The notes under the pieces: generated by a model
Databases searched by the model: none
The model's input: the letters and a program-made list of their open reading frames with translations, nothing else
Told to the model about the DNA's origin: nothing
Shown: positions 18,362 through 26,840 of the stretch, piece after piece
How the letters are laid out: each line of letters begins with the position of its first letter
Position numbering within the stretch: position 1 is the first letter of the stretch
Program-made: the position numbers and the translations under genes
Source: Chloroflexi bacterium 44-23
Lineage (GTDB): Bacteria; Chloroflexota; Anaerolineae; Anaerolineales; Anaerolineaceae
NCBI GenBank assembly: GCA_001899005.1
Contig: MKUW01000015.1
Location: 372,001 to 436,000, forward strand
Direction: 5' to 3'
DNA length: 64,000 nt

Positions 18362-18400
18362 AAATACTCCTGAACATTCAACTTTTTTAACAGTTCTGAT

Positions 18401-18406
18401 TATAAT
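18401..18406 (+). promoter_or_regulatory. -10 box 8 nt before the zinc-ribbon gene start
   Basis: Perfect TATAAT, 8 bases before the ATG at 18415. No Shine-Dalgarno sequence lies between them. The -35 element is weak (TTCAAC at 18377-18382, 18-base spacer). This is another candidate leaderless start. Confidence 0.55.
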
Positions 18407-18414
18407 ATATTGTT

Positions 18415-18999
18415 ATGACCCCTAAAACGTTTCACGGAAAAATCACCCCAACAGATATCGCATCATCCTTATATGCCCACTTTCATCGTGGTAATCTGCG
18501 CGTCCAGCAAATTATGGATGGCAATAATATTGTTGTACAAATCGCTTCACGTGATCAGACTCAATCAGGTGGAAAAACCGGTGTAAGCGTTTCACTCCAA
18601 AAAGTGGAAGATGGTGTCATGGTTAGCCTTGGTAAACAAGCCTGGATGGGTATCGCATCAAGTTTAGGAGTCACTGCTTTTTCTGTTTTTCGGAATCCAT
18701 TAAATATACTGGGAAGAATTGATGATATCGCACAAGACATTGAAAACATCCAACTCAGCGATGCAATTTGGGATGTAATTGAAGCCACCGCCAAAAATCT
18801 CGGTGCCGGCTTTGAGTTTTCAGAAAGATTACGCCGATATGTTTGTGCTTATTGTGATACACCGAATCCCATGGGTGAACCAAGATGCATTGCATGCGGT
18901 GCGCCTTTAGGCACAAGCCAGCAGCAAACGTGCCAATTTTGTGGATATGTTTTGTCATCGAATTCCAATGTTTGCCCAAATTGCAATAAACAACTGTAA
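18415..18999 (+). CDS. protein with C-terminal double zinc ribbon
   Basis: 194 residues. Residues 1-135 form an unrecognised alpha/beta domain with a glycine-rich central hydrophobic stretch (AWMGIASSLGVTAFSVF). The C-terminal 55 residues carry two CxxC...CxxC ribbons: CAYCDTPN...CIACGAP and CQFCGYVL...CPNCNKQL. Double zinc ribbons of this sort occur in many bacterial proteins as protein-interaction or nucleic-acid-binding modules. The stop abuts the zwf stop on the other strand with no gap. No function can be assigned. Confidence 0.75.
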   Translation: MTPKTFHGKITPTDIASSLYAHFHRGNLRVQQIMDGNNIVVQIASRDQTQSGGKTGVSVSLQKVEDGVMVSLGKQAWMGIASSLGVTAFSVFRNPLNILGRIDDIAQDIENIQLSDAIWDVIEATAKNLGAGFEFSERLRRYVCAYCDTPNPMGEPRCIACGAPLGTSQQQTCQFCGYVLSSNSNVCPNCNKQL

Positions 19000-20535
19000 T
19001 TAATGCAAATCTGGATTGTGCCATTTCCGACCGGAGCTTTGAATAAACAAGTCAGCTCCTTGGGGACCCCATGTGCCTGCTTCGTATACGGGTAAATATT
19101 TTGTCTTTGCTGCGTTCCACCCCTCTATCAAACGATCAGTGTACGCCCACTGCGCAATGACTTCGTCGGATCTGGTAAATAAAGTTGCATCACCATAAAG
19201 AGCGTCTTGAATTAATCGCACATACGCTTCGGGGGTTTTCTGGTGGAAAGAGGTTTCATAATCAAAATCCATTTCGACTGGAGCAATTTCATTTACTGGG
19301 CCAGGCATCTTGGCACCAAATGTCAGGTGAATGCCTTCATCAGGTTGTAATCGTAGAACAAGAACATTTGGCGCTTCACCGGCCATATTTTGCCAATTGA
19401 ACAAAGGCAAAGGAACTTGTTTGAAATGGATAGCGATTTCTGTCATGCGTACCGGTAAGCGTTTCCCTGATCGCACAAAAAAAGGTACTCCAGACCACCG
19501 CCAGTTTTCAATATACATTAGCGCTGCCAGATATGTTTCGGTTGTAGAATCAGGTGCGACTCCTGCCTCATCTTTATAGCCTTTCACACGCTCACTTTTT
19601 ATATAACCGGATGCATATTGTGCACGAAACGTATTGATATTGACAGCATCTTGATCATATGGCCTAAGAGAGCGAAAAACCTTAACCTTTTCATCCCGAA
19701 CACAATCTGCAGAAAAAGCAACGGGGGCTTCCATTGCGGTCAATGCAACCAATTGCATAATATGATTCTGGAACATGTCGCGTACTACGCCAGCTGATTC
19801 GTAATAGCCAGCCCGTGTCCCGACACCATTGGTTTCTGCGACTGTCACTTGAACATGATCGACATACTGTCGATTCCAAAGCGGTTCAAAAATACCATTT
19901 GCAAAACGGAGGACTAAAATATTTTGAACTGTTTCTTTGCCAAGATAATGATCAATGCGATAAATTTGTTTTTCTTCAAAAACGTTGTGAACAAGTTTTT
20001 CCAGTTGCTTGGCAGTCTCCAGATTTCTGCCATAGGGCTTTTCAATCACGATTCTCGTCCAACCCTTTTGATTACTATTTAAATTGCTTTCCCCTAATTT
20101 TTCAATGATGGTTTCATAGGAATCTGGTGGCGTTGCCAGGTAATAAAGAACATTATTAATGTTAGTTTCCTCCAAAATAGTCTCGAGTTGCTGATAACCA
20201 GATATATCGTCAAAATTGGATTTTACATAACGAACATTTGAAAAAACATTTGAAAAATCTTCCTCACGCAGTTCGCTCGTAGAATATTCTGAAATTGCAT
20301 CAAAAAAGACATCCTTAAGTTTCTCATCGCTCCAATCACGCCGGGCGAAACCAATAATAAATAAATCTGAAGGAATCCTTTTGGCTTGGATTAATTCATA
20401 AATTGCTGGGATCAGCTTACGGTGAGTTAGATCACCTGTTACTCCAAAAATTACGATTGCAGAATTGTTCAATTTTTCGATTGCTACAGAGTTGTTTGTC
20501 ATTGTTTCCACGACCTGTGTGTAAGATGTTTTCAT
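19000..20535 (-). CDS. zwf: glucose-6-phosphate 1-dehydrogenase
   Basis: 511 residues. The NADP-binding motif [16 protein letters not shown] is near residue 30, the substrate-binding [13 protein letters not shown] (canonical RIDHYLGKE) near 198, and [13 protein letters not shown] follows. Catalyses the first oxidative step of the pentose phosphate pathway, glucose 6-phosphate to 6-phosphogluconolactone. The ATG at 20535 lacks a Shine-Dalgarno site. An in-frame ATG at 20502, preceded by GTGGAAAC, would still leave the whole Rossmann domain and is a plausible alternative. No gnd or pgl gene is adjacent. Confidence 0.95.
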   Translation of the reverse strand: MKTSYTQVVETMTNNSVAIEKLNNSAIVIFGVTGDLTHRKLIPAIYELIQAKRIPSDLFIIGFARRDWSDEKLKDVFFDAISEYSTSELREEDFSNVFSNVRYVKSNFDDISGYQQLETILEETNINNVLYYLATPPDSYETIIEKLGESNLNSNQKGWTRIVIEKPYGRNLETAKQLEKLVHNVFEEKQIYRIDHYLGKETVQNILVLRFANGIFEPLWNRQYVDHVQVTVAETNGVGTRAGYYESAGVVRDMFQNHIMQLVALTAMEAPVAFSADCVRDEKVKVFRSLRPYDQDAVNINTFRAQYASGYIKSERVKGYKDEAGVAPDSTTETYLAALMYIENWRWSGVPFFVRSGKRLPVRMTEIAIHFKQVPLPLFNWQNMAGEAPNVLVLRLQPDEGIHLTFGAKMPGPVNEIAPVEMDFDYETSFHQKTPEAYVRLIQDALYGDATLFTRSDEVIAQWAYTDRLIEGWNAAKTKYLPVYEAGTWGPQGADLFIQSSGRKWHNPDLH

Positions 20536-20646
20536 TTTAGAAGAACACTCTTATAAAATCAAGGAATAAGATTACATTTTGTTGATTATCATAAAGCCGC
20601 AAGTACTTTTCGGTTGTTCTTGAATAATGGTAACGGAGTATTAAAT

Positions 20647-21600
20647 ATGCATGAAAACCCGATGCACATATTTTCAGGTGGCCGCCACCAACAACTTGCC
20701 ATAGAAATTGCAGGATTGCTGAAAACCAACCTTGGCAATTCAACAACAACTTTTCTACCAGATTCTGAGATTCATGTCATTCTCAATGAAGTCGTGCGCG
20801 GTCATGACATTTATTTTATCCAACCCATCGCCAGACCTGTCAACGACGCCATCATGGAACTACTCTTATATATCGATGCATTCCGACGGGCAAGTGCCAA
20901 TAAAATTAATGTTATGCTGCCGTACTTCCCCTATGCCCGCCAGGAGCGGATGGCGAGAGGGCGCGAATCAATCAGTGCCAGAGTAATTGCAGATTTAATT
21001 GAGTCACAAGGTGCAGACCGGATATCATTCATCGATATTCATAACCCAGCCATTCAGGGTTTCTTCAAAATTCCGGTTGACCCCATTAGTGCTTTAGGAG
21101 TATTTTGCAACTATTTGGAAAATTATGATTTACAGAATTCGATCATTGTCAGTCCCGATGTTGGAAGAACACCACTGGCCGCAAAGTATGCAGAAAAATT
21201 AGGCCTACCGATGACTGTTTTGCACAAGCGGCGTGATTCATTCTCAGCCACCAGAACAACACATATGGTTGGTGAGATTTGCGGTAAGCGTCCCATCATT
21301 ATTGATGATATGATCGCAGGTGGCAGTATTTTGAATCAAATAGATTTTTTATTTGAAAATGGTGTCGATCAGCCTGTGTGGTTGGCAATCACACACCCAA
21401 TTCTATTACCAAACGCCATCTCCAGAATTTCTGCGGATGACCGCATCGAAAAGGTAATTGTCACGAACACCTTACCATTACCTGAACCAGCAAAAGAGTG
21501 TTCAAAAATTGAACAAATATCAATCGCGCCACTTTTAGCAGAGATCATTCGGCGAATATACATCGGAGAAAGTATCTCCAGCCATATAATCCTTTCTTAA
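20647..21600 (+). CDS. prs: ribose-phosphate pyrophosphokinase (PRPP synthetase)
   Basis: 317 residues from ATG 20647, which has GGAG eight bases upstream. An earlier in-frame start at 20614 lacks one. Motifs: HIFSGGRHQQLAIEIA, LPDSEIHVILNEVVRG, YFPYARQERMARGRE, the catalytic loop LHKRRDSFSATRT, and the PRPP-binding loop IIIDDMIAGGSIL. In the last, the usual DDMIDTGGT becomes DDMIAGGSI, a mild departure. Produces PRPP from ribose 5-phosphate and ATP for nucleotide, histidine and tryptophan synthesis. Its position beside zwf, on the opposite strand, fits pentose phosphate supply. Confidence 0.9.
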   Translation: MHENPMHIFSGGRHQQLAIEIAGLLKTNLGNSTTTFLPDSEIHVILNEVVRGHDIYFIQPIARPVNDAIMELLLYIDAFRRASANKINVMLPYFPYARQERMARGRESISARVIADLIESQGADRISFIDIHNPAIQGFFKIPVDPISALGVFCNYLENYDLQNSIIVSPDVGRTPLAAKYAEKLGLPMTVLHKRRDSFSATRTTHMVGEICGKRPIIIDDMIAGGSILNQIDFLFENGVDQPVWLAITHPILLPNAISRISADDRIEKVIVTNTLPLPEPAKECSKIEQISIAPLLAEIIRRIYIGESISSHIILS

Positions 21601-21661
21601 AATCCTTTTGCATGTACAATGAAAATGTTCAGCTAATTAATCAAAAAGAGAGGATAGCAAA

Positions 21662-22501
21662 ATGGTCATCATTTTTGCCGATACGACTTCGAGTATTCCG
21701 GTCGATGAAGCCAAAATATTAGGCATTGAGTATTTACCTCAATTTATCATTTTTGGAGAAGAAACTTTTAGGGATGATACCGAGTTAGATTCTGCCACAT
21801 TTATAAAGAAATTGATTGCGTCTTCGACTTTACCCAAAACATCTGCACCTCCACCGCAAATGTATCAACCGTTATTTGAAAAACATCTCAAAGCTGGAAA
21901 TGATATTATCGTTTTAACACCCTCAGCAAATGTCAGTGGCACTTATCGAAGCGCCGAGATGGCTTCACAAGAATTTATTGGTGAGAAAATCACGATAATC
22001 GATACTCTCAACATAGGGGCAAGTTTTGCCTCTCTCGTAAAAACAGCAGTCCAAATGGCCAATAATGGCGAGAGTTCTGATACTATCGTCGCGACTGTAA
22101 AGAATATGGTGGAAAGGGAACGCAATATTTTTGTGGTTGATACACTCGAATACCTCTACAAAGGGGGTCGTATTGGTGGCGCGAAAATGTTATTCGGCAG
22201 TCTCTTGCAAGTGAAACCGCTCTTAGCCCTAAAAAGGGGACAGGTAGAACCAGTTGAAAGCCAGCGCACCAAGAAAAAAGCAGTTAGTCGAATGATTGAA
22301 CTTATTATTGAAGAATGTCCTCCAAAAAATTCCAGCCTTTTAAGCATTCAACACGGAGCCGCTTTAGCTGACGCGCAGAAATTAGCACAGCAGCTTAAAG
22401 AAGCCTTAAATTTGGATGAAGTTCCTATCTATAATCTTCCACCGGCCTTCTTAGTACACTCAGGGCCTGGAGTTTTGGGTACAAGTTATTTTATTGATTG
22501 A
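21662..22501 (+). CDS. DegV family fatty-acid-binding protein
   Basis: 279 residues, the normal family length. Hallmarks: FADTTSSIPVDEAKILGIEYLPQFIIF at the N-terminus, TSAPPPQMYQPLFEK, SGTYRSAEMA, and YLYKGGRIGGAKMLFGSLL. DegV/FakB proteins bind a fatty acid in a deep cavity and present it for phosphorylation by FakA. No fakA lies in the window. AGAGGA before the ATG is a good ribosome-binding site. A bidirectional terminator follows. Confidence 0.88.
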   Translation: MVIIFADTTSSIPVDEAKILGIEYLPQFIIFGEETFRDDTELDSATFIKKLIASSTLPKTSAPPPQMYQPLFEKHLKAGNDIIVLTPSANVSGTYRSAEMASQEFIGEKITIIDTLNIGASFASLVKTAVQMANNGESSDTIVATVKNMVERERNIFVVDTLEYLYKGGRIGGAKMLFGSLLQVKPLLALKRGQVEPVESQRTKKKAVSRMIELIIEECPPKNSSLLSIQHGAALADAQKLAQQLKEALNLDEVPIYNLPPAFLVHSGPGVLGTSYFID

Positions 22502-22540
22502 AAATCATTGGCAATCAAAAAGATAGAATATTTTGATAAA

Positions 22541-22568
22541 AAAAAGAGCACGAAATTGTGCTCTTTTT
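22541..22568. terminator. bidirectional intrinsic terminator between degV and hppA
   Basis: An 11-bp stem AAAAAGAGCAC / GTGCTCTTTTT (22541-22551 with 22558-22568) around a 6-base loop, with A-tract and T-tract arms, serves both converging genes. Confidence 0.9.
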
Positions 22569-22588
22569 AAATCAATTTTTATAAAGTG

Positions 22589-24901
22589 TCAATCACTGCC
22601 GATAGTAGGAACTTCCATCATAACTGGTTTCTTGCTTTGTAAAAATGACCATACAATCACCGCGAAAAAGATTGCCACTACGATCCAGCCGGCAATTCCA
22701 AGATCATGATATTTAACAATCACCGGAGCAGCCAAAAGGCTTACCAGATTTACAACCTTGATCATCGGATTAAGAGCTGGCCCTGCAGTATCCTTGAGTG
22801 GGTCACCGACCGTATCACCAACGACGCTTGATTTGTGGCGTTCTGAGCCTTTACCCGTATTCGCTGCAAGATCACGTGGCTCATCTTCAATCGATTTTTT
22901 TGCATTATCCCAGGCACCGCCTGTATTGGACATAAAAACGGCTAGAAGTTGACCACTTAGAATTACTCCCGCCAGGAAACCTCCTAGTGCTTCTACTTGC
23001 AAGATCATCCCAACAAGAAGTGGAATAACAATCGCCAGTAGTGCAATCGGGACAAGTTCTTTTTGAGCGGATTTTGTAGAAATGCCAACAACACGTGCGT
23101 AGTCAGGCTTTACCGTTCCTTCCATAATGCCTGGTATACGGAATTGCTTGCGGACTTCATCGACTACTTGTCCAGCTGCGCGGCTGACTGCGCGAATATT
23201 CAATGAGCTAAACAGCCAGGGCATGGAACCACCAAGTAATAAGCCGATAAATACTTTCGTTTCTGAAATTCGAATCCATTCGATCGCTGGCATCCCTAAT
23301 TGTGCCTGAACGCGCGATACGTCAGTAATATAAGACGCAAACAGACTGACAGCAGCGATTACGGCTGAAGCAATCGCAATTCCTTTTGTAATTGCTTTGG
23401 TTGTGTTTCCAACAGCATCCAAATCAGCCATGATTTGGCGAGCAGCAACAGTTTCAGGATCATCCATCCCGTGCCAGGCCATCTCGCCAATCCCATTGGC
23501 ATTATCAGAGATCGGGCCATAAGAATCCATAGCGACATTGTTACCGGTATGACTCAACATACCGATACCAATCATGGAGACTGCATATAAAACATAAATC
23601 GGTGGGTCATTTTGAAACAAGAGATAGGCAAGTATGAATGATATTGAGATAACAAGCGTCGCCCAAACACTTGATTCCATACCCACTGATAAACCTGAAA
23701 GAATAAGTGTGGCGCTTCCGGTATCTGCGGACTTTACAATTTCTTTAACCGGGGGTTTGCTCGTTGATGTAAAGTACGAAGTTAACGGGTTGAAAACCAC
23801 AGCTACAGCAACGCCTATAGTTGTTAGCATCCCGAAGCGCCAATCGCCTGCATAAAGAACTGCAATAACGAATGCCCATAGTATCGTATTGACGCTGGAA
23901 ACTTCGTAAGAACGGAACATGGCTTCTTCAGCATCATGTGCTCTTAGGAATTTAATCGGAAATTTTTCCCAAATCGGGACCGTAAAGGTACCCATAATTG
24001 AGCTTATCACTCCGACACCGCGAATAATTAATGGGTATACAATCCATTTCATTTCACCGGTTAATTGAACTAGTGTAATCCCAAGAATCAGCGCTGATAC
24101 AATTGTTACTTCATAGCTTTCAAAAATATCGGCTGCCATCCCAGCACAGTCACCAACATTATCGCCGACCAGATCTGCTATTACAGCCGCATTACGAGGA
24201 TCATCTTCTGGAATATCTTGTTCAACTTTACCTACCAAGTCTGCGCCTACATCAGCGGCTTTCGTATAAATCCCACCACCTACACGCATAAAGAGAGCTA
24301 CCAGGGTGCCGCCAAAACCAAATCCGAGTAATGCGTCCGGCGCTGCTTTCCCGAAAATTATAAAAATGATCGTTCCGCCCAATAAACCCAGTCCATCGGT
24401 TAACATTCCTGTAAAAGTTCCGGAATAGTACGCAATTGAAAGCGATTCATTCAAACTTCTCCGTGCAGCAGATGCTGCCCGAACCGAAGCCTGGATCGCC
24501 ATTCGCATCCCCATTTGACCAACCAGAATGGAAAAAGTAGCACCAATAATGAAGGCGATGGAGCGACCAACTGCGATAATCAGTTGGACATTGCGCCCAC
24601 TGAATTCCTCCTGGGCTTCCAAAGTAGGCTGGACAACATAGACGCTAAAGAAAAGTGCTACTGTCAGCAGCGCAATGGCAGGAATGATAGTTTTTAACTG
24701 TTGCGTTAAATAACTATTCGCGCCAATGCGAATTGCATTCCATATTTCTTGCATTTTCTCTGTGCCTTTGTCTTTTTTCAGCACCTTTTCCCGCAACCAA
24801 TATGCGTACAACAAGCTAATTAATGCAACAATAATGATACCTAGCATGGATATTTGCTCAAAATTACTGAACCCATGCCTGGCCAGGCCAAGAATATTCA
24901 T
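22589..24901 (-). CDS. hppA: K+-independent proton-pumping membrane pyrophosphatase
   Basis: 770 residues, about 16 helices. Substrate-binding motifs: GGGIYTKAADVGADLVGKVE, the acidic pair DVGADLVGK/DDPRNAAVIADLVGDNVGD, and near the C-terminus GKGSERHKSSVVGDTVGDPLKDTAGPALN. The K+-dependence signature reads GNTTKAITKG with K502 and T505. K at the first site and T at the second mark the K+-independent, H+-pumping class, whereas K+-dependent (often Na+-pumping) enzymes have A and G/A. It hydrolyses cytoplasmic pyrophosphate and builds a proton gradient. AGGAGG precedes the ATG. Confidence 0.95.
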   Translation of the reverse strand: MNILGLARHGFSNFEQISMLGIIIVALISLLYAYWLREKVLKKDKGTEKMQEIWNAIRIGANSYLTQQLKTIIPAIALLTVALFFSVYVVQPTLEAQEEFSGRNVQLIIAVGRSIAFIIGATFSILVGQMGMRMAIQASVRAASAARRSLNESLSIAYYSGTFTGMLTDGLGLLGGTIIFIIFGKAAPDALLGFGFGGTLVALFMRVGGGIYTKAADVGADLVGKVEQDIPEDDPRNAAVIADLVGDNVGDCAGMAADIFESYEVTIVSALILGITLVQLTGEMKWIVYPLIIRGVGVISSIMGTFTVPIWEKFPIKFLRAHDAEEAMFRSYEVSSVNTILWAFVIAVLYAGDWRFGMLTTIGVAVAVVFNPLTSYFTSTSKPPVKEIVKSADTGSATLILSGLSVGMESSVWATLVISISFILAYLLFQNDPPIYVLYAVSMIGIGMLSHTGNNVAMDSYGPISDNANGIGEMAWHGMDDPETVAARQIMADLDAVGNTTKAITKGIAIASAVIAAVSLFASYITDVSRVQAQLGMPAIEWIRISETKVFIGLLLGGSMPWLFSSLNIRAVSRAAGQVVDEVRKQFRIPGIMEGTVKPDYARVVGISTKSAQKELVPIALLAIVIPLLVGMILQVEALGGFLAGVILSGQLLAVFMSNTGGAWDNAKKSIEDEPRDLAANTGKGSERHKSSVVGDTVGDPLKDTAGPALNPMIKVVNLVSLLAAPVIVKYHDLGIAGWIVVAIFFAVIVWSFLQSKKPVMMEVPTIGSD

Positions 24902-24926
24902 CTTTCCTCCTATTAAGAAGACATAA

Positions 24927-25277
24927 AAAATTTGGTTTGGAATTTCTACGCAGGAATTTTGCTACTGCTAGATTTTACTTATTCAGCATAAAATGTCAAA
25001 TGAAATCATGGGAATAGTTTCTTGTTGTATTTTTCTTAAATCATTTGATTTTTTTCGAGAAATTTTCTTCACCCCTCCTTCTTCAGAAAATGAAAAAGCG
25101 ATTGTGAGTTTTTAATAAACTGACTGCTTGACAAAGAGATTTTGTTCGATTCTTAAGAGTTTAAAAATTTGGTTTGAAAATCGATTGCTGATATTTATTT
25201 TGAGTAGTTCAAATAAAAAAAATACACAATGCCAATAAATATTTACATTAATATTACATAAGAATCTTCAAAAGCTG
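24927..25277. other. AT-rich non-coding gap upstream of rpoD leader
   Basis: No ORF with a ribosome-binding site and no recognisable RNA family. The 5' part is the promoter/leader region of hppA on the minus strand. Very AT-rich with poly-A/T runs. The structured part of the gap is listed separately. Confidence 0.6.
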
Positions 25278-25306
25278 TTGACTTTCGTCATTTCATGTTG
25301 TAATAT
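25278..25306 (+). promoter_or_regulatory. strong sigma-70-type promoter 200 bp upstream of rpoD
   Basis: TTGACT (25278-25283), 17-base spacer, TAATAT (25301-25306), predicted start near 25313. It would drive either a long rpoD leader or a short RNA ending at the hairpin 25340-25363. Confidence 0.6.
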
Positions 25307-25339
25307 CTAGCGGATCAACTTTTTATTGGAAATAATCAT

Positions 25340-25370
25340 ACGAGCTGATTGAGATCAGCTCGTTTATTTG
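25340..25370 (+). terminator. hairpin with weak U-tract in the rpoD leader
   Basis: A perfect 10-bp stem ACGAGCTGAT / ATCAGCTCGT (25340-25349 with 25354-25363), TGAG loop, then TTATTTG. It could be a terminator for a roughly 55-nt transcript from the promoter at 25278, or an attenuator in the rpoD leader. Confidence 0.5.
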
Positions 25371-25409
25371 TATGAACAAGATTAAGGAATTCTTGCCCTA
25401 CAATTTCTA

Positions 25410-25438
25410 TTGAAAATAAAACAAAAAAAGTGTATCCT
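25410..25438 (+). promoter_or_regulatory. probable proximal rpoD promoter
   Basis: TTGAAA (25410-25415), 17-base spacer, TATCCT (25433-25438), transcription start near 25445, about 64 bases before the rpoD ATG. It lies downstream of the hairpin at 25340. Confidence 0.5.
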
Positions 25439-25508
25439 GATCTAGCATACTCTAAGATTAAATGATCTGTGAGAAATGCATGTAGAAAACGAGGATCTTT
25501 AGTTAAAT

Positions 25509-26732
25509 ATGGATAAATTTATTAGCGATGTTGACGAAGAAAATGATGAAAGCTTAGTCTACCCGGCGATTGCCAGATTGGTGGAATTAGGACGCCAAAA
25601 ATCTTATATCACCATAGATGATATCCTTCATTTTTTCCCGGAAGCTGAACAAGACGTAGAACAACTGGAGGAAGCTTTTGCAGCTCTAATGAGCGCAGGT
25701 ATCCCCTACATTGAAGATGAAACCCCTTTAGATGGACCGGTAGAAGATGACCTGGAAACTGAACAGGAAGAAAAAGAAGATGAGGAGTCGTCCAAACTCT
25801 CTCTAGATGATCTGCAAAACATTGACACTGATGACACGATCGGTTTGTATTTGAAGGAAGTGAGTCGCGTTCCTTTGTTGACAGCTGAAGAAGAAGTTGA
25901 GCTGGCGCAGAGGATCGAGCGTGGCCGTTTGGCGCGTGAAGAACTGGCGAAAGGAAATACAACGGAGAACAGGCGCTATGAACTTCGTCGTTTGATCGAA
26001 GATGGCTGGAGTGGTCGTGAGCATCTGATCACAGCCAATTCAAGGTTAGTTATCAGCGTAGCCAAGAAATATATGGGGCGTGGGGTTCCCTTTTTGGACC
26101 TAATTCAAGAAGGAAATATCGGGCTCATCCGTGCTACAAAAAAATTCGATTACCGCCGCGGCCACAAATTCTCCACCTACGCAACATGGTGGATTCGTCA
26201 GGCAGTTACACGGGCAATTGCCGATCAGGGAAGAACGATCCGCGTGCCTGTCCACATGGGAGACCAAATCAATAAGCTCTTGAGAATTCAACATCAACTC
26301 ACCCAAAGACTTGGGCGAGAACCAAGCGTGGAAGAATTGGCAGAAGCCTTGGATGTACCCCCGAAGAAAGTTGAAAATATGATCCAGGTAGCTCGCCGGC
26401 CGTTATCCTTAGAGACACCGACAGATGATGAAGAAGACTCTGTATTGGGCGATTTTATCGAGGACAATGAAGCTCCTCCTCCAGATGAGATGGCCACTTA
26501 TAATTTGCTTAAGGAACATCTTGAAGAAGTTCTGAATGGCTTGCCACCAAGGGAGGTAAGGATTCTGCAATTGCGCTATGGCCTCTTGGATGGGCAAGCA
26601 TACACACTTGAAGAGGTTGGCAGAAAAATGGGTGTTACTCGCGAGAGAGTTCGCCAAATTGAAGCGCAAGCTTTGAGTCGTTTGCGGCACCCGGTGATTC
26701 GCAGAAAATTGCGAGACTATTTAGGCGAATAA
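25509..26732 (+). CDS. rpoD: RNA polymerase primary sigma factor, RpoD/SigA type
   Basis: 407 residues. An N-terminal region 1.1-like helical part and an acidic linker (about 75-98) precede region 1.2 ([25 protein letters not shown]). Region 2 has [37 protein letters not shown], with the -10-recognition helix intact. Region 3 starts RTIRVPVHM. Region 4 ends with the [23 protein letters not shown]. Recognises TTGACA/TATAAT promoters, as found throughout the window. GAGGA lies 13 bases before the ATG, rather far. Followed by a clear terminator, so rpoD is monocistronic. Confidence 0.95.
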   Translation: MDKFISDVDEENDESLVYPAIARLVELGRQKSYITIDDILHFFPEAEQDVEQLEEAFAALMSAGIPYIEDETPLDGPVEDDLETEQEEKEDEESSKLSLDDLQNIDTDDTIGLYLKEVSRVPLLTAEEEVELAQRIERGRLAREELAKGNTTENRRYELRRLIEDGWSGREHLITANSRLVISVAKKYMGRGVPFLDLIQEGNIGLIRATKKFDYRRGHKFSTYATWWIRQAVTRAIADQGRTIRVPVHMGDQINKLLRIQHQLTQRLGREPSVEELAEALDVPPKKVENMIQVARRPLSLETPTDDEEDSVLGDFIEDNEAPPPDEMATYNLLKEHLEEVLNGLPPREVRILQLRYGLLDGQAYTLEEVGRKMGVTRERVRQIEAQALSRLRHPVIRRKLRDYLGE

Positions 26733-26750
26733 AAATTTTGATGTAAAATT

Positions 26751-26779
26751 AGCGTGCTGTTTATAGCACGCTTTTTTTT
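26751..26779 (+). terminator. intrinsic terminator of rpoD
   Basis: Stem AGCGTGCT / AGCACGCT (26751-26758 with 26765-26772), 6-base loop, then an eight-T run. Confidence 0.9.
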
Positions 26780-26840
26780 ATTCTATTTATCCGATATACT
26801 TATCTAAGACGTTTTTAAAGCTCTTTATTTGGGAGGAAGT

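Noticed and set aside
20614-20646. N-terminal extension of prs
   Set aside because: The start at 20647 has GGAG eight bases upstream and gives the usual PRPP synthetase N-terminus.
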